NCBI GenBank assembly: GCA_017964005.1
Contig: JAGCSR010000038.1
Span: 23,126 to 87,125 of the forward strand
Direction: 5' to 3'
Source of the DNA: Clostridiales bacterium
GTDB taxonomy: Bacteria; Bacillota; Clostridia; Saccharofermentanales; Saccharofermentanaceae
Length of the DNA stretch: 64,000 bases
The stretch's first letter is position 1; every line of letters begins with the position of its first letter. The notes below the pieces were generated by a model. It searched no databases. It saw only the letters and a list, made by a program, of their open reading frames with translations, and had not been told where the DNA came from. The position numbers and the translations under genes were made by a program. This document shows positions 42,857 to 50,406 of this stretch, piece by piece.

Positions 42857-44503
42857 TTACATCTTCACTGTTGCTATGAATCTGTCATCTTCAGTCTTGA
42901 GGTCGAGCTTGAAGCCAAGCATTGCCAGGTTGTTGTCGGCTATTGCAAGACCCAATCCCGTACCCTTGCTGCCTCGGGTGGAGCTGCCTTTGGCAAAGGG
43001 CTGCCGTAACTGGTCTATGTTTTCGATCTTCTCATCAACGGTGTTGATAATAAGAATGATCTTGTCGCCGCAGCTTATGTCGATGGAAGTTCCTTCTTTG
43101 CAGTGGATGACGGCATTGCCGATAAGGTTTGCCAGCGCCTGCTTCATGAGGTCAGGATCGCACTTTACCATAACGGGCTTTTGCTCGTAGTTGATCTTAA
43201 GCGATCTCTCATTTACGGTGTGCTCGTTGTCGGAGATGATCCTTGCGATGAGGGCGCCGATATCGACGTCTTCCTTATTGACTTTGACGGAAGAATTCTC
43301 GGTCTTTGAGAAATCAAGAATACTGTTGACCATACCGTTCATCTCGGAGATCTTCTCTTCGATCTTGCCTGCGTAGTACTCCTGTTTATCCGATCCGATA
43401 TGGCCGGAGAGGTTCTCCGCGTATGCCGAGATTGCAGCCATCGGAGTCTTAAGGTCGTGGGCCATGGCATCGATCATCTGTCTTCTGTATTCGAAGATCT
43501 GATATCTTCTCATCCTGACGTTATAGATTATCGTAGCCGGGATGAAGGCGAGGATAAATGCTGCCAGTATCAGGAAGGTTGCACCGAGACGAAGTTCGTC
43601 TTTATAGACTTCAGTGAAGGGCCTTGTTTTGAGATCTGTTATCTGATAATCGGCGAAGAGGTGGTCATTGGTAAGGATGCCTTCCGAATAACCGATCCAA
43701 TCTGCATTTTCTATATCATCACACCCTGCGATCTCGCCGTACTGTTGGAGAACATCATGTTGTTTTTCTTCGTCAAAACTGAAGATCTCCGGTTTTTCCG
43801 GTTTGATAAGCGTGTATCCCTCTGTGTTGCCGGGATCGATGCTTATGGTAACTCCCGTGTGTTTTGCGTCTCCCGCACCATGAGCTGAGCTCTTCATTAT
43901 CTCGACTTCTGTTGGAATGAACCTTGAATTCTCAAGATCAGCATAGAACTCTTTACAGATGAATGTAAGTTTGGGCTTGGGAATGAATGTACGGCTAAAA
44001 CTGTCATAGTAGTAATAGGCTTCAACTTCAGGAGTGTCGAATGCATTAAGATATTTGCTGTCTGCCAAAGACAGAGTATGCATATTCTTATCTTCATCCA
44101 CGTACATTAAGAAGGCGGTTTTGGATGTGTCCATCCAAAACGCAAGTTGATTAGACAATGCAAGGTCGGCTTCTCCATTTTTTGTATGGTAAGCATTTAT
44201 CCTCATGTTCTGACCCGTCTCAGAATACAGATCTGTCAGATACCATTTGAAATTGACAAGTTCTTCTGATGATATGTCTTCTTTGTTCAGAGCTTCTGTA
44301 AAATAAGAATAGATTCCGCTGTCGAGATCCTGATCTGACAGAAACGCATATTTGTCGGTTGTAACTTCCATTTCATATTCGGAATATCCTGTCATGGCGA
44401 TACACGCTCCGATAAGACCGAATATTAGCAGCAATATGAGCGAAATTACAAAATACGGGATCAGAAACTTTGGCTGTTTTATCGTTCCTTTGCGAACTTT
44501 CAT
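42857..44503 (-). CDS. Sensor histidine kinase
   Basis: 548 residues. Helix 1 (FLIPYFVISLILLLIFGLIGACIAM) and helix 2 (TFLILAAFILAFIPATIIYNV) frame an extracytoplasmic sensor domain of about 270 residues with no recognised fold. The HisKA domain carries MAHDLKTPMAAISAYAENL with His349 as phosphorylation site. The HATPase domain has LANLIGNAVIH (N box) and KGSSTRGSKGTGLGLAIADNNL (G boxes). It starts 2 nt after the response regulator stop, with the ribosome site overlapping that stop, so the pair is co-expressed. The signal is unknown. Confidence 0.92.
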   Translation of the reverse strand: MKVRKGTIKQPKFLIPYFVISLILLLIFGLIGACIAMTGYSEYEMEVTTDKYAFLSDQDLDSGIYSYFTEALNKEDISSEELVNFKWYLTDLYSETGQNMRINAYHTKNGEADLALSNQLAFWMDTSKTAFLMYVDEDKNMHTLSLADSKYLNAFDTPEVEAYYYYDSFSRTFIPKPKLTFICKEFYADLENSRFIPTEVEIMKSSAHGAGDAKHTGVTISIDPGNTEGYTLIKPEKPEIFSFDEEKQHDVLQQYGEIAGCDDIENADWIGYSEGILTNDHLFADYQITDLKTRPFTEVYKDELRLGATFLILAAFILAFIPATIIYNVRMRRYQIFEYRRQMIDAMAHDLKTPMAAISAYAENLSGHIGSDKQEYYAGKIEEKISEMNGMVNSILDFSKTENSSVKVNKEDVDIGALIARIISDNEHTVNERSLKINYEQKPVMVKCDPDLMKQALANLIGNAVIHCKEGTSIDISCGDKIILIINTVDEKIENIDQLRQPFAKGSSTRGSKGTGLGLAIADNNLAMLGFKLDLKTEDDRFIATVKM

Positions 44504-44505
44504 TT

Positions 44506-45186
44506 TTAATCCTCCGTGATGCGGTAACCTCTTCCGATTACCGTCTTGACCTGACCCGATGCGTCACCCAGGCATTCACGAAGTCTTCTTATGGTGTTGT
44601 CAACGACTCTGTCATTGACATCAAGATCGTCACCCCACACATGATCGAGAATGGACTTGCGCGTAAGAACGGAGCCCTTGTTCTCGAGAAGGTAGAGCAG
44701 GAGAAAATATTCTCTTGAGCAGATCTCGATCTCACTTCCTGATACCTGAACGAGCATGGTCTTTTTGTTCAGTGTTATGTTGCCGCATCTTAATTCCTCA
44801 CCGCCGCCGGCCTTCTGCGCGCGCTTTAAGAGCGCCAGGCTCTTGGCGTAGAGGTGTCTTGTCGAGAAAGGCTTTACGACATAGTCGTCGCACCCTGTCT
44901 CATAACCTTTCAAGATGCTGGAATCGGAACCCAGGGCGGTTACGAATATGATCGGGCAGTCGCTCTTATTCCTTGCTGCTCTGCATATGTCGAATCCGGA
45001 TGCCCCGGGAAGCATTATGTCTAAGATCATGAGGTCGAAGGATCCGTCCCTGACCTTGGCCAAAGCATCATTACCGTCTGATGCGGTCACGACTTCCCAG
45101 AGCCCCGCGCCTTCCTCGCGAAAAAAGTCGCTGACGGCTTCGAGAAGTTCGGGCGAATCTTCAACTATCAATAATCTGTACGACAT
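44506..45186 (-). CDS. OmpR-family response regulator
   Basis: 226 residues. The receiver domain has the acidic pair in LLIVEDSPELL, the phosphoacceptor Asp56 in LMILDIMLPG, the Thr in IIFVTALG and the Lys in YVVKPFS. The C-terminal winged helix (GNITLNKKTMLVQVSGSEIEICSREYFLLLYLLENKGSVLTRKSILDHVWGDDLDVNDRVVDNTIRRLRECLG) is of the OmpR/PhoB type. It is the partner of the kinase at 42857. GGAGGAGG precedes the start. Targets are unknown. Confidence 0.93.
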   Translation of the reverse strand: MSYRLLIVEDSPELLEAVSDFFREEGAGLWEVVTASDGNDALAKVRDGSFDLMILDIMLPGASGFDICRAARNKSDCPIIFVTALGSDSSILKGYETGCDDYVVKPFSTRHLYAKSLALLKRAQKAGGGEELRCGNITLNKKTMLVQVSGSEIEICSREYFLLLYLLENKGSVLTRKSILDHVWGDDLDVNDRVVDNTIRRLRECLGDASGQVKTVIGRGYRITED

Positions 45187-45252
45187 ATCTTCCTCCTCCT
45201 TGGCAACATGATAAACAAAAGTTGTGTCGCCAGTATGTCACGGATGGATTTT

Positions 45253-45693
45253 TTATCTGTACCTGAATAATTGGATTATACCCGTAATTATCGACAAAAG
45301 TATTATCCCCACAAAAAGATACATGGGCCACGCAGGGAATCCCTGATATATGCACATAAGTCCCGCAAATGCGCAGACCAGGACCGCGGATATCTTGATG
45401 ACCCCGAACATATTGCGGACGGTCCTTACGATATCCTCTGCGTTGTCCTCCGTAACTTCCACGGGAATGTTCCAGATCTTGGGGAAAGATTCTGCCAGGG
45501 CAAGAAGAAGGAACAGTCCGATCATGGCCGCAGGATCTATAAGTAGAGTTGTCCTCGGTCCGAAGGAATCCGCAACTCCCGCCGCGTTAAAATGCTTGGG
45601 GACTTCGGCAGGGAAATTGTTCCATCCGACCGCCAGAAAAATGATATATCCCAATATAAGAACAATGCAGATTATGTTAGTTGCTTTTCGCAT
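45253..45693 (-). CDS. DUF1648-type membrane protein
   Basis: 146 residues. An N-terminal helix (IICIVLILGYIIFLAVGWNNFP) is followed by the DUF1648 pattern FPAEVPKHFNAAGVADSFGPRTTLLIDPAAM, then further helices (IGLFLLLALAESF; VIKISAVLVCAFAGLMCIY; MYLFVGIILLSIITGIIQLF). DUF1648 proteins relate to SdpI immunity/signalling membrane proteins, but this is a small single unit. ATG 45693 is used because GGAGGGGG lies about 10 nt upstream; a start at 45756 would include the promoter. Function unknown. Confidence 0.8.
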   Translation of the reverse strand: MRKATNIICIVLILGYIIFLAVGWNNFPAEVPKHFNAAGVADSFGPRTTLLIDPAAMIGLFLLLALAESFPKIWNIPVEVTEDNAEDIVRTVRNMFGVIKISAVLVCAFAGLMCIYQGFPAWPMYLFVGIILLSIITGIIQLFRYR

Positions 45694-45730
45694 AATGAAG
45701 ACCCCCCTCCTTACTGTACCAACCGTAAGG

Positions 45731-45739
45731 ATTATATCA
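45731..45739 (-). promoter_or_regulatory. Extended -10 promoter of the DUF1648 gene (minus strand)
   Basis: On the minus strand TGATATAAT, 37 nt before the start at 45693. Confidence 0.5.
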
Positions 45740-45757
45740 TTGTCGGGAACGGCCATA

Positions 45758-46894
45758 CTACTTGGCGTTTACGTAAAAGTGTTCATCCCTCAGGAAGTAA
45801 GGGTTGGCATGGATGGTAACGTAGTGGTCGAAGTTGAGCGGAAGGAGGCCGTCGGCTTCAGCCCAATTCTTACGGATCAGATCCGCCATCTCATCGAAGG
45901 ATGCCTTATAGTACCCCGATGACCACCCGTGGTTACTGTAATCGTAGACTACATGATCGCCTAAAACTATTACATCGATGTACCTTCCCGGATCGTGTAT
46001 GGAGACGCCGTAATCCTTGTCCCAGAATACAAGTTGCTGCCGGTTTGTAAGGAGCATCAGAAGGTCTTTGATCATCTCCTTTGTCGGGATATCCGGGTAA
46101 AAAATCTTCATCCTGTCGCGTACGGTACCGGATGGGTCAAACCCTAATTGACGGATCTTCTCTTTAAGCTCTTTTTTGTACCCGAACATCAGTTGGTCGT
46201 ACTTCCCCTCGTTGTCTCTTATGAGCGAACAGATCTTTAAGGCATCATCGAAGTCTTCTTCTGTTACGCCCAATGCCCACATGTCCGGCAGGACTCTTTC
46301 TTTGTAGACTGCAAGGTGTTCCGGGTAGGATTCATCTAAGAGCATGTAGGTTTTCGCGTAGTCGAACAGGGGCGGCGCGATGCAGCATTTCACCCAGTCC
46401 AGGATGATGTAATCGCCGGATCCGGGCTTTGCCAGGATGTTATGGAGATCAAGATTAAAGTGGCACAGGCAATGGCCGTATTTACGGTCGAGGCGGCCGT
46501 CGGATTTGTACACAAGTTCCCGCTTCTCGTTGTCCGGCATATGTTCTCCGTAATACGACAGATTCCCGACGGTAACAGTCCAGTTATCATGTTTATAGAG
46601 TTTCCGGAAGGCATCGGCCATCATGTCAAAACATGTAAGGTCCCTGGCGTTGGCACGGACTTCCAGGGGCTCCGCTTCTATATGATCCATTTTTATGATG
46701 TGCGGGTCGTCCGTGTCGTAGTATTTGACAGGGGTAAGCCCCACTTTATTTACCTTGGCCTGATCCCACTTCTCGTGTGTGACCCAATCTTCCGGATAGT
46801 CGGGGTCATAGATCTTGTAAGCATACCCGTGATAGAGCACGATCTCGTAATATTTCCCCCGTCCTATCGTTTTCTGTGTTCCGTCGAATTCCAT
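45758..46894 (-). CDS. Aminoglycoside-phosphotransferase-fold protein (choline/small-molecule kinase-like)
   Basis: 378 residues. The kinase core shows the Brenner motif CHFNLDLHNIL (His145, Asp149, Asn152) and the metal-binding IILDW (Asp166). The N-lobe has TIGRGKYYEIVLYHGYAYKIY for ATP binding. About 110 residues follow the normal core end and form a separate C-terminal region (NRQQLVFWDKDYGVSIHDPGRYIDVIVLGDHVVYDYSNHGWSSGYY) unlike usual APH proteins. The acceptor is unknown. Antibiotic resistance is not implied. GGGGGAA precedes the start. Confidence 0.83.
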   Translation of the reverse strand: MEFDGTQKTIGRGKYYEIVLYHGYAYKIYDPDYPEDWVTHEKWDQAKVNKVGLTPVKYYDTDDPHIIKMDHIEAEPLEVRANARDLTCFDMMADAFRKLYKHDNWTVTVGNLSYYGEHMPDNEKRELVYKSDGRLDRKYGHCLCHFNLDLHNILAKPGSGDYIILDWVKCCIAPPLFDYAKTYMLLDESYPEHLAVYKERVLPDMWALGVTEEDFDDALKICSLIRDNEGKYDQLMFGYKKELKEKIRQLGFDPSGTVRDRMKIFYPDIPTKEMIKDLLMLLTNRQQLVFWDKDYGVSIHDPGRYIDVIVLGDHVVYDYSNHGWSSGYYKASFDEMADLIRKNWAEADGLLPLNFDHYVTIHANPYFLRDEHFYVNAK

Positions 46895-47072
46895 AGCTGT
46901 TCCCCCAAAAAAGTTCTATGCCGTTACTTGCGATTTTATCATAAAGACATCTCAGTGGAAGTAACAGAAGAGGCTGCCTTCGTACTTATCTCATCCTCCA
47001 AGATCCCGATCGCGGCTTAACTCTTACAGGACTATTCTGTCACAAGGGCAAATTTATCTTCTTTTACGGCCG

Positions 47073-47081
47073 TGGTATAAT
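47073..47081 (+). promoter_or_regulatory. Extended -10 promoter of the ABC exporter gene
   Basis: TGGTATAAT, 41 nt before the start at 47122. The region from 46895 up to it holds no gene I can support. Confidence 0.55.
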
Positions 47082-47121
47082 CCAAGACGATATCGTTTTA
47101 TTGAACAGAGGGGAGATCGAT

Positions 47122-49023
47122 ATGCCGGCACCGAGAGGTATGGGCGGTCCTATGGGCGGCAAGTTCCTGACGGAAGAAGAGAAGGCTAATCAGCCTAAGG
47201 TTACGCCTGCGCTCTTAAAACGTGTCTTCTCATATCTCAAGCCCTATACGAAGCAGCTGATACTTGTACTTCTGTGCATCATAGTATCGTCATTCTTCTC
47301 TCTCATGCCTTCCATGATCACCGGCAAGATCCTGGATGACGGTCTCCTCAAAAAAGACTTCCGGGCACTCATCTACTACATTGTTCTCTCGCTGATAGTA
47401 ACTCTTGCGGCAAGCCTTATAGGAGTCGCGGAGACTTATATCAACACCTGGGTTGCTCAGCACATAACATACGACATGCGCAACCAGATGTATTCCCATC
47501 TTCAGAGCATGTCCCAGAGGTTCTTTACCACCAACAACCAGGGCGACATCATCACCAGGATGACCAGTGACATTGACGGTGTTAAGTCTGTAATAACCAA
47601 CACTTTCTCCAGCATACTGTCTAATTCCATAACGCTCATCATCGCAATGATCGCCATGTTCCAGAAAAACTGGATACTGGCTCTGGTGGGGATAGTGATC
47701 GTTCCGATCTTCACTGTCCCGACGAGGCAGGCCGGCAAGAAGAGATGGTCTCTTACCAACGAGTCCCAGCAGGTGAACGATGAGGTCAACGGGATACTGA
47801 ACGAGACATTGTCCGTAAGCGGCCAGCTCCTGGTAAAGCTTTTCGGCAAAGAACAATACGAGTACGACAGGTACGAGAAAGCCAACCGCAGGATGATCGG
47901 CCTCAACATCAAAGAGAGCATGGCAGGAAGATGGTTCAGGGTGGTGCTGACGACTTTTACCAGTATCGGCCCTATGCTCTTGTACCTTGCAGGCGGCATC
48001 CTCATGATGAAGTACGATTCGAACATCACCATCGGTGACATCTCCGTGCTGGTTGCACTCCTGGGCAGGATGTATATGCCGGTCAACAGCCTCCTTAATA
48101 TCCAGGTGGACTGGATCCGGTCCATGGCGCTCTTTACCAGGATCTTCGATTACTTCGATATCCCCGTGGAGATCAGGAACGCGCCCGATGCTGTGACACC
48201 GTCGGAGGTTACCGGGGATGTTGTTTTCGAGCATGTGGAATTCTCCTACGATGAATCCAAGAAGATACTTAAGGATATAAGCTTCACCCTCAACGCGGGC
48301 AAGAGCATCGCGATAGTGGGACCGTCGGGGTCAGGCAAGAGTACGATCGTAAATCTTATTCCGAGGCTCTACGATGTCGACAGCGGCAGCGTTACTTTCG
48401 ACGGGATAGATGTGAGGAAACTGGATCTCAGGTTCTTAAGGGATAAGGTTGGTGTTGTGTCCCAGGAAACGTATCTCTTCAACGGGACCATCAGGGACAA
48501 TCTCCTATACGCCAAGCCTGACGCCGCTGAAGAGGACATGGTTGAAGCTTTGAAGAAAGCCAACATCTGGGACTTTGTTGAGTCACAGGAGAAGGGCCTC
48601 GACACTGAAGTCGGGAACCGCGGACTGAAGCTGTCCGGCGGCGAGAAGCAGCGCATCTCCATCGCCAGAATAATTCTCAAGGACCCCGTGATCTTTATTT
48701 TCGATGAGGCCACATCCGCGCTTGACTCCATCTCGGAGAAGAAGATCCAGGATGCCATCGATCCCATCATCAAGAGCAAGACCAGTATCCTTATAGCCCA
48801 CCGCCTTTCCACGATCCTCGCAGCCGACGAGATCCTGGTGGTCAAGGACGGCACCATCGCCGAGCGCGGAACTCATAAAGAACTCCTGAACAAGGAAGGC
48901 ATCTACCGCGAGCTTTACGAGACCCAGTTCAGCAAGGCGATCATCGAGGATGAGGGAGCGTCCGAACTCGAGCAGTACATCTGGGGTACCCAGCCGGCTG
49001 ATGAGCCCTTCGAAGGGGTGTAG
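47122..49023 (+). CDS. ABC transporter, fused permease/ATPase (exporter half-transporter)
   Basis: 633 residues. The N-terminal membrane domain (about 40-330) is of the ABC-exporter type with six helices (LILVLLCIIVSSFFSLMPSMI; LIYYIVLSLIVTLAASLIGV) and the YDMRNQMYSHLQSMSQRFF loop. The nucleotide-binding domain (about 365-600) has Walker A GPSGSGKST, the Q loop region VSQETYLFNGTIRDNLLY, signature LSGGEKQRISIARI, Walker B VIFIFDEATSALD and the H-loop IAHRLST. It probably works as a homodimer to export lipid, peptide or drug. ATG 47122 is used because GAGGGGAG lies about 8 nt upstream. A small membrane-protein frame follows. Confidence 0.93.
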   Translation: MPAPRGMGGPMGGKFLTEEEKANQPKVTPALLKRVFSYLKPYTKQLILVLLCIIVSSFFSLMPSMITGKILDDGLLKKDFRALIYYIVLSLIVTLAASLIGVAETYINTWVAQHITYDMRNQMYSHLQSMSQRFFTTNNQGDIITRMTSDIDGVKSVITNTFSSILSNSITLIIAMIAMFQKNWILALVGIVIVPIFTVPTRQAGKKRWSLTNESQQVNDEVNGILNETLSVSGQLLVKLFGKEQYEYDRYEKANRRMIGLNIKESMAGRWFRVVLTTFTSIGPMLLYLAGGILMMKYDSNITIGDISVLVALLGRMYMPVNSLLNIQVDWIRSMALFTRIFDYFDIPVEIRNAPDAVTPSEVTGDVVFEHVEFSYDESKKILKDISFTLNAGKSIAIVGPSGSGKSTIVNLIPRLYDVDSGSVTFDGIDVRKLDLRFLRDKVGVVSQETYLFNGTIRDNLLYAKPDAAEEDMVEALKKANIWDFVESQEKGLDTEVGNRGLKLSGGEKQRISIARIILKDPVIFIFDEATSALDSISEKKIQDAIDPIIKSKTSILIAHRLSTILAADEILVVKDGTIAERGTHKELLNKEGIYRELYETQFSKAIIEDEGASELEQYIWGTQPADEPFEGV

Positions 49024-49044
49024 ACTGGCGGCAAGATCTACAAT

Positions 49045-49293
49045 GTGGCAGCCAGCGGCCATAACGGCACGGGCAAATGCACAAGACCTTTCTCCGTGCC
49101 CAAGCTTATCGTGCTCCTGTTATTAATCGCGGCATTCTTTATCCTGGCAAAGTTCCTTAATATGGTTCCGCTGTTTATGGCTTTGGGGGTCATGGCAGTC
49201 ATTACATTCTTTATCATCTATCTGGTTATGTTCATTACGGAATTCAGCGCCCAGAAGAGTGAAGAGCAAAAGAGCCCTCCTCCGAAGCAGTAG
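49045..49293 (+). CDS. Small membrane protein downstream of the ABC exporter
   Basis: Up to 82 residues from a GTG at 49045. It holds two helices (IVLLLLIAAFFILAKFL and MALGVMAVITFFIIYLVMFITEF) and a short polar tail (SEEQKSPPPKQ). Start codon and ribosome site are weak, so the true start may be later. It lies 21 nt after the exporter stop and could be a small accessory subunit (inference). Family not recognised. Confidence 0.5.
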   Translation: MAASGHNGTGKCTRPFSVPKLIVLLLLIAAFFILAKFLNMVPLFMALGVMAVITFFIIYLVMFITEFSAQKSEEQKSPPPKQ

Positions 49294-49317
49294 ATCCGGC
49301 TCACATAAAGTTCAGAT

Positions 49318-49364
49318 ACACCCCCTAGTTGTGATATAGTTATCCTATATCAGACAGGGGGTGT
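49318..49364. promoter_or_regulatory. Dyad flanking the promoter of the aldo/keto reductase gene
   Basis: ACACCCCCT (49318-49326) and AGGGGGTGT (49356-49364) are perfect inverted copies around an extended -10 (TGATATAGT, 49332-49340). The right arm contains the ribosome site of the gene starting at 49369. Confidence 0.5.
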
Positions 49365-49368
49365 TTGT

Positions 49369-50385
49369 ATGAGGACTATCCGTTTGGGGAAGACCGGGAT
49401 CGAAGTTCCCCAGAATGCTTTCGGCGCGCTCCCGATACAGCGCGTCAGTGTTGATGAGGCAGTGAGCCTGCTTAGGCGCGCATACGACGGCGGGATGAGG
49501 TTTTTCGATACCGCACGTGCATATACGGACAGCGAGATCAAGGTTGGCAAAGCTTTTGCCGGCATGCGCGACAAGGTCTTTATCTCATCCAAGACACAGG
49601 CCACCACGCGCGCCAAATTCGAAGAGGATCTTGATACGACACTTAAGAACCTTCAGACGGATTATGTGGATATCTACCAGCTTCACTGCGCCGCGAAGTG
49701 CTATACGGAAGAAGACGAGATCTATCAGGCTTTGGCAGATGCAAAGAAGCAGGGGAAGGTCCGGCATATCGGCATCACAGCGCATAAGATCGGCGTCGCT
49801 GAAGATATAGTTGAATCCGGGCTCTACGAGACCTTGCAGTTCCCGTTCTGCTATCTTGCCACGGACCGCGACATTGCCCTCGTCAGAAGCTGCGCGGAAC
49901 ACGATATGGGGTTCATCGCCATGAAGGGACTGTCAGGCGGTCTTCTGACAAACTCCGTTGCCTGCATGGCGTTCATGAGCCAGTACGATGCGCTTCCGAT
50001 ATGGGGTGTGCAAAGGCAGTCTGAACTGGACGAGTGGCTTTCTTTTTTCGATAAGGAAGTTGCCATGACCGATGAGATCGCAGACTTCATCGCAAAGGAC
50101 AGGGAAGAACTCTTAGGCGAGTTTTGCAGGGGCTGCGGTTACTGCATGCCCTGCACGGTGGAGATCCAGATCAACCAGTGCGCCAGGATGAGCCAGATGA
50201 TCAGGCGCTCCCCCTCGGAGAACTTCCTGTCGGAATTCTGGCAGCAGGAGATGTTCAAGATCGATTCATGTGTGGGGTGCGGGATCTGCAAGACCAGGTG
50301 CCCATACGAACTGGATATCCCGACGCTGCTTGCAAAGAACCTGGAGGACTATAAGAATATATTGTCAGGATCAGTAAAGATATAA
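49369..50385 (+). CDS. Aldo/keto reductase with C-terminal 4Fe-4S ferredoxin domain
   Basis: 338 residues. The N-terminal TIM-barrel AKR domain (1-250) has MRTIRLGKTGIEVPQNAFGALPIQ, GMRFFDTARAYTDSE with the catalytic Asp47 and Tyr52, and ISSKTQ with the Lys. The C-terminal part holds two cysteine clusters: CRGCGYCMPCTVEIQINQCARM and CVGCGICKTRCPYELDIP. This AKR-ferredoxin fusion is common in anaerobes and probably takes electrons from a ferredoxin-like donor. The substrate is an unknown carbonyl compound. Confidence 0.92.
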   Translation: MRTIRLGKTGIEVPQNAFGALPIQRVSVDEAVSLLRRAYDGGMRFFDTARAYTDSEIKVGKAFAGMRDKVFISSKTQATTRAKFEEDLDTTLKNLQTDYVDIYQLHCAAKCYTEEDEIYQALADAKKQGKVRHIGITAHKIGVAEDIVESGLYETLQFPFCYLATDRDIALVRSCAEHDMGFIAMKGLSGGLLTNSVACMAFMSQYDALPIWGVQRQSELDEWLSFFDKEVAMTDEIADFIAKDREELLGEFCRGCGYCMPCTVEIQINQCARMSQMIRRSPSENFLSEFWQQEMFKIDSCVGCGICKTRCPYELDIPTLLAKNLEDYKNILSGSVKI

Positions 50386-50406
50386 GTTGAAAGGAAACAT
50401 ACTAAG

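Noticed and set aside
46895..47070. Possible small gene or RNA between the phosphotransferase and ABC genes
   Set aside because: Short open frames there lack ribosome sites and recognisable content; only the promoter at 47073 is supported.
47290..48234. Minus-strand frame opposite the ABC exporter
   Set aside because: His-rich antisense artefact with no motif.
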